Origin: Tetraselmis striata
Lineage: Eukaryota > Chlorophyta > Chlorodendrophyceae > Chlorodendrales > Chlorodendraceae
Assembly: GCA_006384855.1 (NCBI GenBank)
Contig: VCJN01000308.1
Span: 1 to 64,000 of the forward strand
Direction: 5' to 3'
DNA length: 64,000 nt
The translations under genes were made by a program, and so were the position numbers. The notes beneath the pieces were generated by a model that worked only from the letters and a program-made list of their open reading frames with translations, was not told the DNA's origin and made no database searches. Shown here piece by piece: positions 1 to 10,390 of the stretch (position 1 is its first letter; each line of letters begins with the position of its first letter).

Positions 1-1280
1 GCGACCCGCAATAGGCGTTGGATCCCAGCTTGACACGGCCAACGATATAGGGAGAATGATGGTATCGACAGCAACCGTGTTCCCGCGGATACCACCATAC
101 CCAAAAATCCCAACATCGGCCGGCCCGCCCTTCGGGGAAGAAACAAGCACCGACAGATCCGTGAGGATTTGGACACCCCGCGCCTAGGGCGGACTTAACG
201 TCGTGGCAAACGTCGGAAAGGCCATGTGCCGCCCACTCGTGTGCGGCGTGATTGGAGTAAAGTTGCCCCCAGAGCAACGTGCCACGTTTCAGCTAGTCCT
301 CCATGCCTACCTCCCTTTTGAAATGCTTAACCCCATGTTGCTATCCCGGAAGGATTCCTTGGACGCCCGTAACGTCCATAATTGAACGAGTATATGATTA
401 AAAACAATGCCGCGACCGGCCCGGGTTCCGAGCATTATTTTTTCTACGTACCTGTACTGTACTGTTAAAATTTAGGATGAAAACCCCGCCACGAGTTTTC
501 CGATCTTAAATACTGTTCTAAACTAGTTTATTTGGTTTCTCTACCTGTACGAGATAGCCCTGGCGCGGCGCCCGTAGCGCGTTTGTGCGCGCGCACGATT
601 GCGGGGGCCTGTCAGAGCCACCACCCTGCCTTCACGGCGGATCGACCGGTCACTCTCCTTGCTGTGGCACGCTCCATCGAGCGCACCACAGCAAAGTCGC
701 GGCAATTTTGCCGCGCAGGGTTGCCGGTCTTCCGCCATCGTACCATGTACGGTGAGCGACCCTTTCGGGCCCCCCCCCTGGGAGAAACCCGTTAGGGTTT
801 GTGTGGTTAATGTACGCGCGCCGCTTGCGACGTGCTAACTACTACCCGCGAACGAGCTGCTGATTACTCGCCCAACGCGGAGTGAGAGGACGAAGCTGCA
901 GCGCTTCCCCATTCAGTGGAACAAGGTCCAAGACCTTCGACCAGTGTCGACCAACAGTTAACCCCTGGCTGCCCTTTCCGTGTGGGCATGGCTCGATCTG
1001 TACGGGCCCCTACTCGGCGTAGGTGTCGCGATGCGCTCCGATTGGGGCGTATGCCGGCGTATGCCCGTCGTCTAGTACAGACTCGAGTACAAAGTGACAG
1101 TACACTGCCAGTGGCCAAGCCAGCGCCCAGTGGCACATGGCTACTCCCACGCCGCGGCACTCCTAACTGTGCCGCGCACCGTGGACCCTGACGCCGACGC
1201 GGAGAGGGCCAGCAGAGCGACAGGGCGCTCTGCTCGCCCCCTCGCGACATCCATCGCGCCAATTCCTGTACTCCCGACTC
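1..1280. other. No gene recognised
   Basis: Only short overlapping reading frames occur here, without recognisable domains or codon continuity. The stretch runs directly into the reverse transcriptase fossil that begins near 1290, so part of it may be the 5' region of that element. I see no splice-site chain, tRNA or host exon. Confidence 0.4.
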
Positions 1281-1287
1281 CCCTTTT

Positions 1288-2410
1288 ATGAGACATCGCG
1301 TCCGTCGTAATCTCGGCAACTGGCAAGCCGCTGGCGCAAATCGCAGTGTTCTCAACTGGATATCCCGAGGTGTACGCGTTCCTTTCTTGGACGGGCTTGC
1401 CCCACCTTCTTTTCATCAGGGGGTGTCAATGGGGGATGCTACTCCTGCTCAACTGGAGTTTATGGACGGTGAATTGGCTCGCTTTCCTGGCCGTTGGGGC
1501 CTGGGAGCGAGGCTACTGCGCAAAATGGGTGTCCCGGCTGTTCCTGGTTCCTAAGCCTGGAACAAACAAATGGAGGCTCATCATTGACCTTCGCCCCCTG
1601 AACCGCTATTGTGAGACGCGCGATCTTTCGTTTGAGACGCTTTCGCATTTACGCAACCTGGCGCGCCCTGGGGACTACATGTTACAGATGGACCTGCAAG
1701 ACGGGTTTTACGCGGTTGGAATCGCCCATGAGGACAGGGATTTTTTCACTGTCGATTACCGCGGCACTCTGTACCGACTGGCTGGCCTTCCCATGGGCTG
1801 GCCTCTGTCCCCCTATTACTTCTGCCAATTCACCAACGTCCTCACTAGGGCATTGCGTCGTAACCCGGCTGAAGCAGATGGCACACCTATTTTCCGGCGA
1901 CGATTTGGCCTGCGCATGTTGCCCTACATGGACGATTTCCTGTTTCTAGCTCGGACTCAGGCTGAGGCCATCTGGCAACGTGACTACATCGAACGCCACC
2001 TCTCGGGCTTTGGTCTGCTGCGCAACCCCAACAAGGGCGTGTGGGAGCCCACCCAAAAGCTCGTGCACCTGGGGTTAGAAATTGACACATCGGGGTCACC
2101 TACTCTTCGTGCGCCCGCTGAGAAACTCGCCGGCATTGCTCGCGCGGCCAAACGCCTAATCCAACGAGCAAAACGCGATCGTCGGTTGGTTGCCAGCTCG
2201 CGAGTTGACCGCTCTCGCGGGCAAATGCCAGTTTCGTCCTACTTGGCCATTGCCCCTGCCCGTTTTTCTACCTTCGTGAGCTGCATGATGTGCTCAAGAC
2301 GCGCGACTCTTGGTTCCGGCCGCGTCAAGCTTACCCGCCAGCTCGAGCGCGATCTGCAATGGTGTGTGGGTGTGCCCACCCAACCACTGTGAGATTCAGA
2401 TGTGACATAC
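1288..2410 (+). mobile_element. Fossil DIRS-like (tyrosine-recombinase type) retroelement, reverse transcriptase part
   Basis: The longest frame (about 1346-2392) reads as a reverse transcriptase. It has the palm start LVPKPGTNKWRLIIDLRPLN, the LPMGWPLSP region and a YMDD catalytic box near 1926-1945, followed by the beginning of an RNase H connection. The wording of the N-terminal block resembles DIRS/PAT/TOC3-type elements of green algae more than Ty3 elements, but this rests on memory of the family and not on a search. The copy is partial: I find no recombinase or gag beside it and at least one break, so I treat it as a fossil. A 20-base motif at its downstream end (2391-2410) recurs in inverted orientation at 10063-10082. 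Confidence 0.8.
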
Positions 2411-2424
2411 AGGTGACGAAGCAC

Positions 2425-3070
2425 TACTACTAGCGACTATTATTTATCCGTGAAGGCTGCTGCTGGTGGCGGCACGTCCATCCAGTTACGTGCGAGTACA
2501 TCCGGCGTTATTGCCGGCGGGCGATAAATCCTTTTTGTCATCATTCTGGTAGTCGTACCAGCCCGGTGAAGCGTACATGGCACTGACGTACAAGGTACAA
2601 GGTTGTCCGTGTAGTACCGGGTAGTACGCGATATATTTATTACGCCGGTACCGGGTATCTAGTACGAACCCTAGTCGTCCTGTGGATAACTACGACTATT
2701 AGTACATGGGAGCGCAAATCGCAGCCGTACGTACTTGGTAACACTGGGGAATTTGTAGTACTAGTACTGCTGATCGGGCCTGCCAGCCGTCCGATCAAAG
2801 GTCATCAGATGGGCGGTTTGGCTGCCATGTTTTGCCAAAGAGTGCTCACGTTACATAAATATTCGCGAGGGGGAGGGCGGGGGCAGGCAGCGGTTTGCCG
2901 AAGAATGTTTGAATTACAATATTCGCGACAGCTGCCATCGGGGGATGTGGCCCGACGGGGGGGGGGGGGGGGGGTGCGGGGGCGGGGGGACCACGCCCGC
3001 CCCGCCCCCCCCCGCCCCCCCTCGCCGCCAGCCGCTCCCGCCTGGGGGGGGGGGGGGGGTAAAGGGGGCG
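2425..3070. other. Gene-free GTAC-rich stretch with poly-G runs
   Basis: No plausible exon is visible. The stretch is rich in GTAC and CCGGTAC words (2580-2660) and ends in G-runs at 2957-2974 and 3045-3058. Glycine- and proline-rich translations here come from the homopolymers. Confidence 0.5.
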
Positions 3071-3074
3071 GGGG

Positions 3075-3791
3075 CTACTGCTTGTTCTTGTTCTTGCGTG
3101 CCCGGGGGACCCTCCGCTTCGACGATCTCGCTGCCTCCGCCTCCGCCTCCGCCTGCGCCTCCGACTCCGCCTCCGACTCCGCGACCGTCAGTTTCTTACC
3201 TCGGCGTTTCTTCACTGGCCTCTTCCGCTTCTTGTCATCCGTCAGTGTCTTCACCACCCCGGGAGGCTGTGCCGTCGACGACGCCGCCATGAGCTTCCTT
3301 ACCTTGGCGTCGGGACGCCCCCTGTGCCCAGACACCCACAACAAGCCACAATCGTTTCGCCTTTAAGCGGCTGAGGATGCGGCCTCCTCGGCCACCACGA
3401 GTTGCGCCGCTGGCACTGTGGAAGCCTTGGCGTTGAGGTGGGCCTTACGGCGCTCCCGGACGAACCTGCGCGCGGCACAAGTTAGCCACGAGTGGGTGCG
3501 TGCTAATGCGGAGGATGGAGTGTTTTGTTGCGCGCCCACCTTGTCACGGGTTTCCTCATGTCTTTCTCGTCCTCCTCGATGCCGGCGGCGCGGACACGCG
3601 AGACAACAAGGCTCGCCGCCCACTTTTGCCCGGGGGGGCGAGGTCGGCCATGGCGCTGTGAGCGGTGAAGGGGGGGGGGGGGGGGGGGCGGCCGAGGTGG
3701 AGAAACTAACACCCAGTCGACGACCGCCTTCCGCAGCAGTCAACGACACATCGGAGGCGAGGAGCAGCGCGCCACTACTATTTATATGCAC
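3075..3791 (-). other. Possible hypothetical gene with basic, NLS-like C-terminus
   Basis: I do not recognise this gene. The minus strand at 3344-3075 encodes a lysine/arginine-rich end (KKRKRPVKKRRGKK) followed by an acidic-alanine stretch (ESEAESEAQAEAEAEAA) and a second basic tail, ending at a stop near 3075. Upstream, a start at 3791 is followed by a candidate GTGTTA splice donor near 3710 and then a C-run, the arrangement seen in the solid minus-strand genes further on. A further reading block lies at about 3620-3364. The frames do not join cleanly by eye, so this could be a host gene with unresolved introns or a decayed copy. Confidence 0.3.
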
Positions 3792-4081
3792 GTATTGTCA
3801 AGAGCTAGTCGGTGCGGCATTGTGTCGGTGTAATTTCGCAATGTTTATTGTTGAAGTAGCACGGCGTAATGGATACGGCGAGTGAATCCGGGATAATGTG
3901 TGCGACGAATGTGCGCGCGCAGCGTTGTGCGGCGGTGTGCGGCGGTGTGCGGCGGTGTGCACCGATGTTAATATAGTGTGAATATTATATCGGCCGTAGA
4001 CGATCAGGTCTGGCAGCACCGCCCGTGCTTGTAAATAAGCGACAATGGGTCTAGTCTCCCGCTAGTCTGTGCACCGCAAGT

Positions 4082-5222
4082 GCACTCCGCAAGCCTCGCC
4101 TCCATCCGCGTCGGAACCGGTAGCGCGCTAGTAAGTGTTGTTGTGTGCGCACATCGTGACAACATTACACGGTGGCAATTGCAATTAGCGGTGGATAATG
4201 TGAAGGCGTTGTCGAAATCGACAGAGAATGAGGCGGTGCTGGCGGAGTGCATTGGCGGTGCACAGAATAGCGTGTTGCTGGGGTTTTGGCTGCATCGGAC
4301 GCCGTATTCCCACCCATCCGGCACGGAATGTCCGGTTTTCACACATTTGTGTGTTAATAAAGCAGTGTGAATATTACGCGTCTTTTACGCCGGGTGGATG
4401 GGCATCCGGCGTCCGATGCACCCCAATTATTTGCAGCACGCTACTCTACGCACCCCCAACGCACTCCGCAAGCCTCGCCTCCATCCGCGTCGGAACCGGT
4501 AGTAAGTGTTGTTGTGTGCGCACATCGTGACAACATTACACGGTGGCAATTGCAATTAGCGGTGGACAATGTGAAGGCGTTTTCGAAATCGACGGAGAAT
4601 GTGGCGGTGCTGGCGGAGTGCATTGGCGGTGCACAGAATAGCGTGTTGCTGGGGTTTTGGCTGCATCGGACGCCGTATTCCCACCCATCCGGCACGGAAT
4701 GTCCGGTTTTCACACATTTGTGTGTTAATAAAGTGTGAATATTACGCGTCTTTTACGCCGGGTGGGTGGGCATCCGGCGTCCGATGCACCCCAATTATTT
4801 GCAGCACGCTACTCTACGCACCCCCAACGCACTCCGCAAGCCTCGCCTCCATCCGCGTCGGAACCGGTAGTAAGTGTTGTTGTGTGCGCACATCGTGACA
4901 ACATTACACGGTGGCAATTGCAATTAGCGGTGGGTAATGTGAAGGCGTTTTCGAAATCGACAGAGAATGAGGCGGTGCTGGCGGAGTGCATTGGCGGTGC
5001 ACAGAATAGCGTGTTGCTGGGGTTTTGGCTGCATCGGACGCCGTATTCCCACCCATCCGGCACGGAATGTCCGGTTTTCACACATTTGCGTGTGAATATA
5101 TATAGTGTGAATATTACGTAGGCGTCTTTTACGCTGGGTGGATGGGCATCCGGCGTCCGATGCACCCCGAATCTCACCAACACGCTACTCTACGCACCCC
5201 CAACGCATTCCGCCAGCCCCCC
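4082..5222. repeat. Tandem array of about three ~370 bp units
   Basis: The motif GCACTCCGCAAGCCTCGCC begins at 4082, 4461 and 4829, and a degenerate copy begins at 5204, giving spacings of 379, 368 and 375 bases. The units are nearly identical across most of their length. Each contains TGCATCGGACGCC on one side and its reverse complement GGCGTCCGATGCA about 110-120 bases further on. Parallel reading frames recur in every unit with only a few changes, but they are shared in all frames and do not indicate a protein. Confidence 0.9.
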
Positions 5223-5321
5223 CTCTTTCCGCGCAGGTCCTACGTTCCATTGTATGTATATACATACGTACATGTATTGCTCCGAAACCAGCCCAAACTT
5301 TATGAGTGCACAAGTGTAAAT

Positions 5322-5352
<31 letters not shown>
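5322..5352. repeat. Poly-G run, about 31 bases
   Basis: This is one of the longest uninterrupted G-runs in the window. It follows the 370 bp array, and a second G-run of about 22 bases lies at 5453-5475. Both lie outside any recognised gene. Confidence 0.85.
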
Positions 5353-5353
<1 letters not shown>

Positions 5354-6131
5354 TGTGGCGGCGGGGCATCCACTCACACATACCCCGGCGATGCATGACA
5401 AATATTACATGCCGTGGCGGGTCGGCGGGCCGACCTGGCGGGCCGACCCGGCGGGGGGGGGGGGGGGGGGGGGGGTCTATTCAACACGTGCGACAGTGTC
5501 GTTTCGTGGAGCAGTATATGTGCCCGGCCTCATTTATACCGCCCCCTACCTGCGCTGCATGGTCTACCCCTAAGAATTACTTAGCACAAACCGCCATTAC
5601 TTAATAGGAACCTAGCACAGCCAGGCTTATATGCCCGCTTTCCCGATCAACTTCTACGCACTTTCCGTCCCTCAACCGCCGGACATGGGGGTTAAGCCGC
5701 CAGCCTCGGCAGTTGCTTAGCCAGACTTGGCATCCCGTACCGTGTCCATGGCTTCGCAGCTCTGCCGCTGGCACACGCCGAGTCCGGCGCTTGCTGCCGC
5801 GGGGTTGCGCACGCATGCACGCACGGTAATACGCCGCCGACGCCGCCACGCTTACTTCCACCACCTTCGCCAGCCGCAGCTTCGCACGCCTTTCCGCCGA
5901 CATACGAAACGCACGAATCCCCCCCCGTCCCCGCGTCATGTATATTATATTCGAGGCGACTATGCGGGGCGCAGCACACGCCGCGGCGTGGGTCGGCGGA
6001 GCGACAGGCGGCGGGAGCCCTAATGGCCGGGCAGTATCCACACCCACACAGGCACCGCCGCTCACCTCCGACGCGGATGAACCGCCTCCCAAAGGAAACA
6101 TGCCGGTTGGTGGTAAGCCCAGCAGGCGTGC

Positions 6132-6833
6132 GTGGGGTGCCGGCGCCGGTACTGGTGCGACGGAGCTGTCGCGTCAGGAACCGCACCGCATGTGGAGCAA
6201 CACATGGCGGTGCCGGCCCCACCTATGTCTAGGGCCACCTCCTCACAACACCCCGCCACGACGGCGTCGGCCACCGCCGACGGCGCCGTTGCGGGGGGGG
6301 ACGCCCTGCCAGGCGACGATGATGCGCCTGGTGCGCCGCGTCAGGAGGCGGAGGAGGCCGTGGTCGAGGCGACTGATCGGGCTGAGGGGGTTGTCGAGGC
6401 GAGCGAGGCTGCGCTCGCGCCACCCGCCCCGCAGCCACCTGCGGGACATGCCGACTTGCTCGTCGCCATGTTGACCGGAGCACTACGAGCAGTGGCGGGA
6501 GGCGGCCACATGCACTATCATGTGCGTGTCCTGGCCGGACGCCCGTCATGCGTGGACTGCGGCCAACGGACGGACTGGGAGTGTTGCTGCGACGGCACCC
6601 CGGCTTTGTGCGGCCCCAAGTACCCATGCATGGCGACCCATCAGCGGGCAGTCCTCTGCCCGACCACGGCCACGGTGAGGGCGGAGTTCCGCCATGTCAG
6701 GGACGCGTTCCACGACGCGACTCGCGCCGCCGTGTGTGAGGCTTCCGAGAAGGCACGCGCGGCTGGTAGGGTGCGCAGGGTGAGGCGGCGGACGGCCCAG
6801 GAGCTGAAGGAGAGCGAGACATGCCGTCAGTGA
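6132..6833 (+). CDS. Unrecognised protein with Cys-rich zinc-finger-like C-terminal half
   Basis: This open frame of 233 residues has a low-complexity Ala/Pro/Glu-rich first half. The second half carries a compact Cys/His cluster: CVDCGQRTDWECCCDG, then ALCGPKYPCMATH, then a further Cys. The spacing (C-x2-C ... C-x-C ... LC ... PC-x3-H) resembles the C-terminal zinc finger of piggyBac-type transposases, which would make this a transposase remnant or a domesticated finger. No DDE catalytic domain is visible upstream. A basic tail (RVRRVRRRTAQELK) follows the finger. The real start may lie elsewhere because the N-terminal half has no landmarks. Confidence 0.4.
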   Translation: MGCRRRYWCDGAVASGTAPHVEQHMAVPAPPMSRATSSQHPATTASATADGAVAGGDALPGDDDAPGAPRQEAEEAVVEATDRAEGVVEASEAALAPPAPQPPAGHADLLVAMLTGALRAVAGGGHMHYHVRVLAGRPSCVDCGQRTDWECCCDGTPALCGPKYPCMATHQRAVLCPTTATVRAEFRHVRDAFHDATRAAVCEASEKARAAGRVRRVRRRTAQELKESETCRQ

Positions 6834-6876
6834 GGTCGGGCGCAATGTCATTGGGTGGGGCACACGGACGTGTAAC

Positions 6877-7180
6877 ACTTGCACTTTGCGCGTACTGCTG
6901 GGTTACATCCAGGCTGCGTCACACTATGCAACCGGAAAGGCTGCGTTGCTACTGCAAACGATGCTACGCCTCACTCGGTAGCAACCGCTGCCGCGCCTAT
7001 CCCACAGCCGCTGCCCCCCCCCCCCCCCCCCCCCGCGCGGGATCCCCGCCATCAGCAGCTTGCACTTGCACTTTGCGCGTACTGCTGGGTTACATCCAGG
7101 CGGCGTCACACCGGAAAGGCTGCGTTGCTACTGCAAACGATGCTACGCCTCACTCGGTAGCAACCGCTGCCCCGCCCATC
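6877..7180. repeat. Direct repeat pair of ~110-120 bp, offset 187 bp
   Basis: The block starting ACTTGCACTTTGCGCGTACT at 6877 recurs at 7064 with the same following words (TGGGTTACATCCAGG, GGAAAGGCTGCGTTGC, CGCCTCACTCGGTAGC). The first copy carries a short insertion (CTATGCAAC). A C-run at 7015-7034 separates them. Confidence 0.85.
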
Positions 7181-7784
7181 CCACTCGGGATGCTGAGAGC
7201 AGCTAAAGGGCACCGGGGGCGGGGCAAGAGGGAGCAGGGCCAATGATTGTGGAAGAGCGGGGACCCGCTTGCATGCCATCGTATTATATCTTGCACAATA
7301 TCTGTTGCTGCACTCATATCTCACATCACTAGCTTAGCTATAGTGATTCCCCCCCCCCCCCCCCCCCCCCGCACCGCGTACGCACAAGCCTGGGTATACG
7401 CATCAACTGCCCGCCGGGATGAGAAACTGGTATTGGTAGTGTGTCTGTGGGGTGGAGGGGGGGGGGGCAAAAGAGCTGCCAATTGCTGCCAAGCTGGTGC
7501 GTTACATTGGGGCAGGCGCTGGGCAGACAATTGGGGCTCGCTTCAGAGCATTGTCTAGTGCCTATGCGGCTGCGCCGCCTCCGCCGCATGCAGACTCTGC
7601 GGGCTCACCAGCACCGCCACCTCAGTCATGCGGCCCTGCATCCCGCAGCCCGCCGCCGTCAGCCAGATCAGAGGTATCCAGAAGCCAGTGCTGGGGTTGT
7701 TGCGGCATGACCGCATAGTTTTCAGCGGCTGCCGTCCACAGCTTGTAATGCATCCCTTTCCGCCGATTCCGCTGTATGCGCTGT

Positions 7785-8007
7785 CTTGGCGCCGCGCTGC
7801 CCCGGCCGCCGCGCCTTGGCGCCGCGCTGCCCCGGCCGCCGCGCCTTGGCGCCGCGCTGCCCCGGCCGCCGCGCCTTGGCGCCGCGCTGCCCCGGCCGCC
7901 GCGCCTTGGCGCCGCGCTGCCCCGGCCGCCGCGCCTTGGCGCCGCGCTGCCCCGGCCGCCGCGCCTTGGCGCCGCGCTGCCCCGGCCGCCGCGCCTTGGC
8001 GCCGCGC
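7785..8007. repeat. 30 bp minisatellite, about 7.4 copies
   Basis: The unit CTTGGCGCCGCGCTGCCCCG plus CCGCCGCGC repeats with an exact period of 30 (7785 to 7995 is seven periods). The copies are identical to the base over most of the array, implying recent expansion or homogenisation. The period is a multiple of three, so all frames stay open through it and give long repetitive translations that should not be called genes. Confidence 0.95.
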
Positions 8008-9485
8008 GGGGTATCAAGTCCTCCCCTCCCTAGTGAGCGCGTCCACCTGCGCCTTGCGCTCGGGGCCGTCCTCCTCCGTCACCACATTCTGCAACCCCCA
8101 CCGCGTGACGAACCACGCAGCTCCTTGCATGCGCTTGTACATGTGCCCAAGCACCGCCTAGGGACGCGAAGCTCCTTCTCGGTCATGATCGCCTTCACCC
8201 GGGCCTCCTCGAGCAGCGGACCGGCGTTAAGAATGGAAAACGTTTCCATGTGGTGCATGCAGTCCTCCATGACCCAGCCGGACTGCACCGTCACCTTGCC
8301 TGACCCTGCAGTCATGGAGGGGAATGCCGTCACGCCCACGCCCACGCCCACGCCCACGCCCGGGGGGGGGGGGGGGGGGGGTTACCTTTCGATTCTTGGA
8401 CACTGCAAACGAAGGGCGCAACCCGCGTTCAAAGTTGCTGGGTATCGGGACTAAAGCCTGGCGCCGGTCTTCCTGCTTCATAGCTCGGAATCCAATGTGG
8501 CCCTGCACGGTGACAAATTTCCTCCAGAAGTCCCTTCCCAAGCCAAAAAAAAACAGGTGGAACGGCGCGAGGGGGAAGAGGTTGATCATGCTGACATAGC
8601 CCAGGACCACATGCACATGGCACACGCCATGGCAGCCAGTGTTCTGCTTGGCCTCCGCCAGCCGGGTTGTGTTGAACGCACGCCGGGCAAGGTGCGTGAT
8701 TCACTGGACAAGTCATCGCCTTGATGGACGGTTACCAAGCGAGCCTCCCCGTCCGCATCCACAGTGGGGTGCTCCTGGGCAGCCGCCATAGCCTCCACAA
8801 CCTGCCACGCCGACCGGGTGGGTGCGTGTGATTCCATACAACCGCAGTTGAGTGGTGCCACCAGCACGCAGGCCGGGCCCACTCACCTTTGAACGCAGAA
8901 GGTCCACAATGTCACCGTCCTCGAAAACAGCGCGCCACTGGGTCGCCCCGCCGTAGTCCTCCAACACCCACTCGGTAACGACGCCGGTTATCACGCCGTA
9001 GTGCCATACTCCCCGGAACTTCTTGGCGATGACCTTCATGTAGAAGTCGCCGGGATCGCCTTTCCATATCACGCCCTCATCGCGGGTTCGACGCCCGCCG
9101 GCGGCCACGCAGGCGCGTCGATGTCCATACCGTCTTCGCCAACGGGGTCCTCCCCCACGCCCATCACATCGTCCACCTTCGAGCCGCCGTCGTCCGAGAC
9201 CGGCGCCGGCGGGCCGTTTCCGACGGCTGCAGCTACTCCTGCTGCCGCGCTTGTTGCTGCTGTTGCTGCTGCTGCTGCTGCCGCCCCTGCTGCTGCTGCT
9301 TGTGATAAGGCGGCCTTGCGGCGCAACTTAGCCGCACGCTTCAACGAGTGGCTACAGTTCGGGTATTTCCGGAAGTGCCGCTCTCGCGCCGTCCTTTCAC
9401 TACTACCCGTCACGATGCCGTGGCAGTGCTTGCATGTGTACACGCCATCCTTCGACACACTCGCTATCCATCCCTTTGCCGGCAT
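8008..9485 (-). pseudogene. Unrecognised finger plus Tudor/chromo-like gene, probably decayed
   Basis: On the minus strand a block at 9485-9330 reads as a single zinc finger (YTCKHCHGIVTG ... HFRKYPNC), reminiscent of BED-type fingers. It is followed by a poly-alanine stretch. A second block at about 9080-8887 carries a Tudor/chromo-like strand pattern (FRGVWHYGVITG ... WRAVFEDGDIVDLLRSK) and ends at a good GTGAGT donor at 8886. Further blocks at about 8540-8385 and 8320-8018 contain VTVQSGWVMEDCMHHME and MQGAAWFVTRWGLQNVV and end at a stop near 8016. The blocks lie in different frames and do not all connect by visible introns, so the gene looks broken or carries unresolved introns. A transposase-associated protein is one possibility. 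The minisatellite begins directly after the stop. Confidence 0.35.
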
Positions 9486-9504
9486 GCCTGCTGCCGCGCG
9501 CGGG

Positions 9505-10082
9505 GGGCGGGGGGGGGGTTGAGAGTTGGGGTGGATGTAACCCACCACCGGCAGGCAACACAGATGCGAGTGCGCGGCTGTCCGCGCTTGATTCAACGGT
9601 GAGCGGCGGTGACCGTGAGGCGACCCCGTACTTCATGCGCGTGCTGGGGCGTTACACAATCATCAGCAGTTAGGGCGGCTGCATTAAAACGCGCACCTAC
9701 GAACACCACCTACCGCCTACCACCTACCGTACCACCTACATCCGCCCACACCTCCGCCCGTCGTGCCGCACATCGCGGCACACCGCGGGGTCAGCGGTCA
9801 GCGATGTGCGGTCAGCGATGTGCGGCGATGTGCAATGAGTGCGTACATCCGCCTGTACTTAGCCCGGGTGCTCCGCGTCGGCGGGCGACACGCGAGCCCG
9901 CGTGCGCATATCAATTTGATGAAATTATGGAAACGAGAAATTCATATAGTACTTTACAGGTCGCGCGCGATAGTCGTCGCTACTGGGTATGAAATCCACG
10001 TCCCTCGTCCGTCCCGTATCGTCCCCGTATGTCGTCGTTCGTCACCAGTAGGGCACATTTACGTCACATCTGAATCTCACAG
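9505..10082. other. No gene recognised; short iterated GC-rich words
   Basis: The stretch contains small iterations such as CACCTACC (9686-9740) and GCGATGTGCGGTCA (9795-9835), and ends at the insertion site of the small inverted-repeat element at 10083. No exon is visible. Confidence 0.4.
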
Positions 10083-10275
10083 TGATATGCGGCTGCCCGC
10101 AAGTATATGAAACGCTCGGATCTTGCTTTCACTTTTGTATTGCTTGCACTTTTCGCTTTGAACTACTGCTGTCACTTTTGGATTGCTTTCACTTGTTTCA
10201 TAGCTCCGAGTAGAAACCAGTGAAAGCAATTCAAAAGATCTGAGCGTTTCACAGACCTGCGGGCAGCCGCATATA
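10083..10275. mobile_element. Small inverted-repeat (MITE-like) element, ~193 bp
   Basis: The left end ATATGCGGCTGCCCGCA is the exact reverse complement of the right end TGCGGGCAGCCGCATAT (to about 10275). The inverted similarity continues inward through TGAAACGCTC-GATCTT and CTTTCAC, giving arms of roughly 45-60 bases. There is no coding capacity. The interior is T/A-richer, with repeated CTTTCACTTTTG words. This fits a non-autonomous terminal-inverted-repeat element. I could not identify a clear target duplication. Confidence 0.8.
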
Positions 10276-10289
10276 TCGCCATATATCCG

Positions 10290-10370
10290 GTACACGGGCA
10301 GCAAGTACCGGTATATGGCGTTGTACGAGTATCAATCACGGGCAGCCGAGTATCGGTCCGAATACAACTA
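10290..10370. repeat. Iterated CGGGCAGC / GTACCGGTATAT motif block
   Basis: Words ACACGGGCAGCAAGTACCGG and ATCACGGGCAGCCGAGTATC occur one after the other. Related words form a longer array at 53310-53560, so this is a dispersed family adjacent to the MITE-like element. Confidence 0.6.
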
Positions 10371-10390
10371 ACATATACGGCGCCACAACA

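Noticed and set aside
7785-8007. Repeat array considered as CRISPR
   Set aside because: The units are contiguous with no unique spacers, and the genome is eukaryotic.
7622-8454. Pro/Arg/Ala repeat proteins in several frames
   Set aside because: All come from the 30 bp minisatellite, whose period keeps every frame open.
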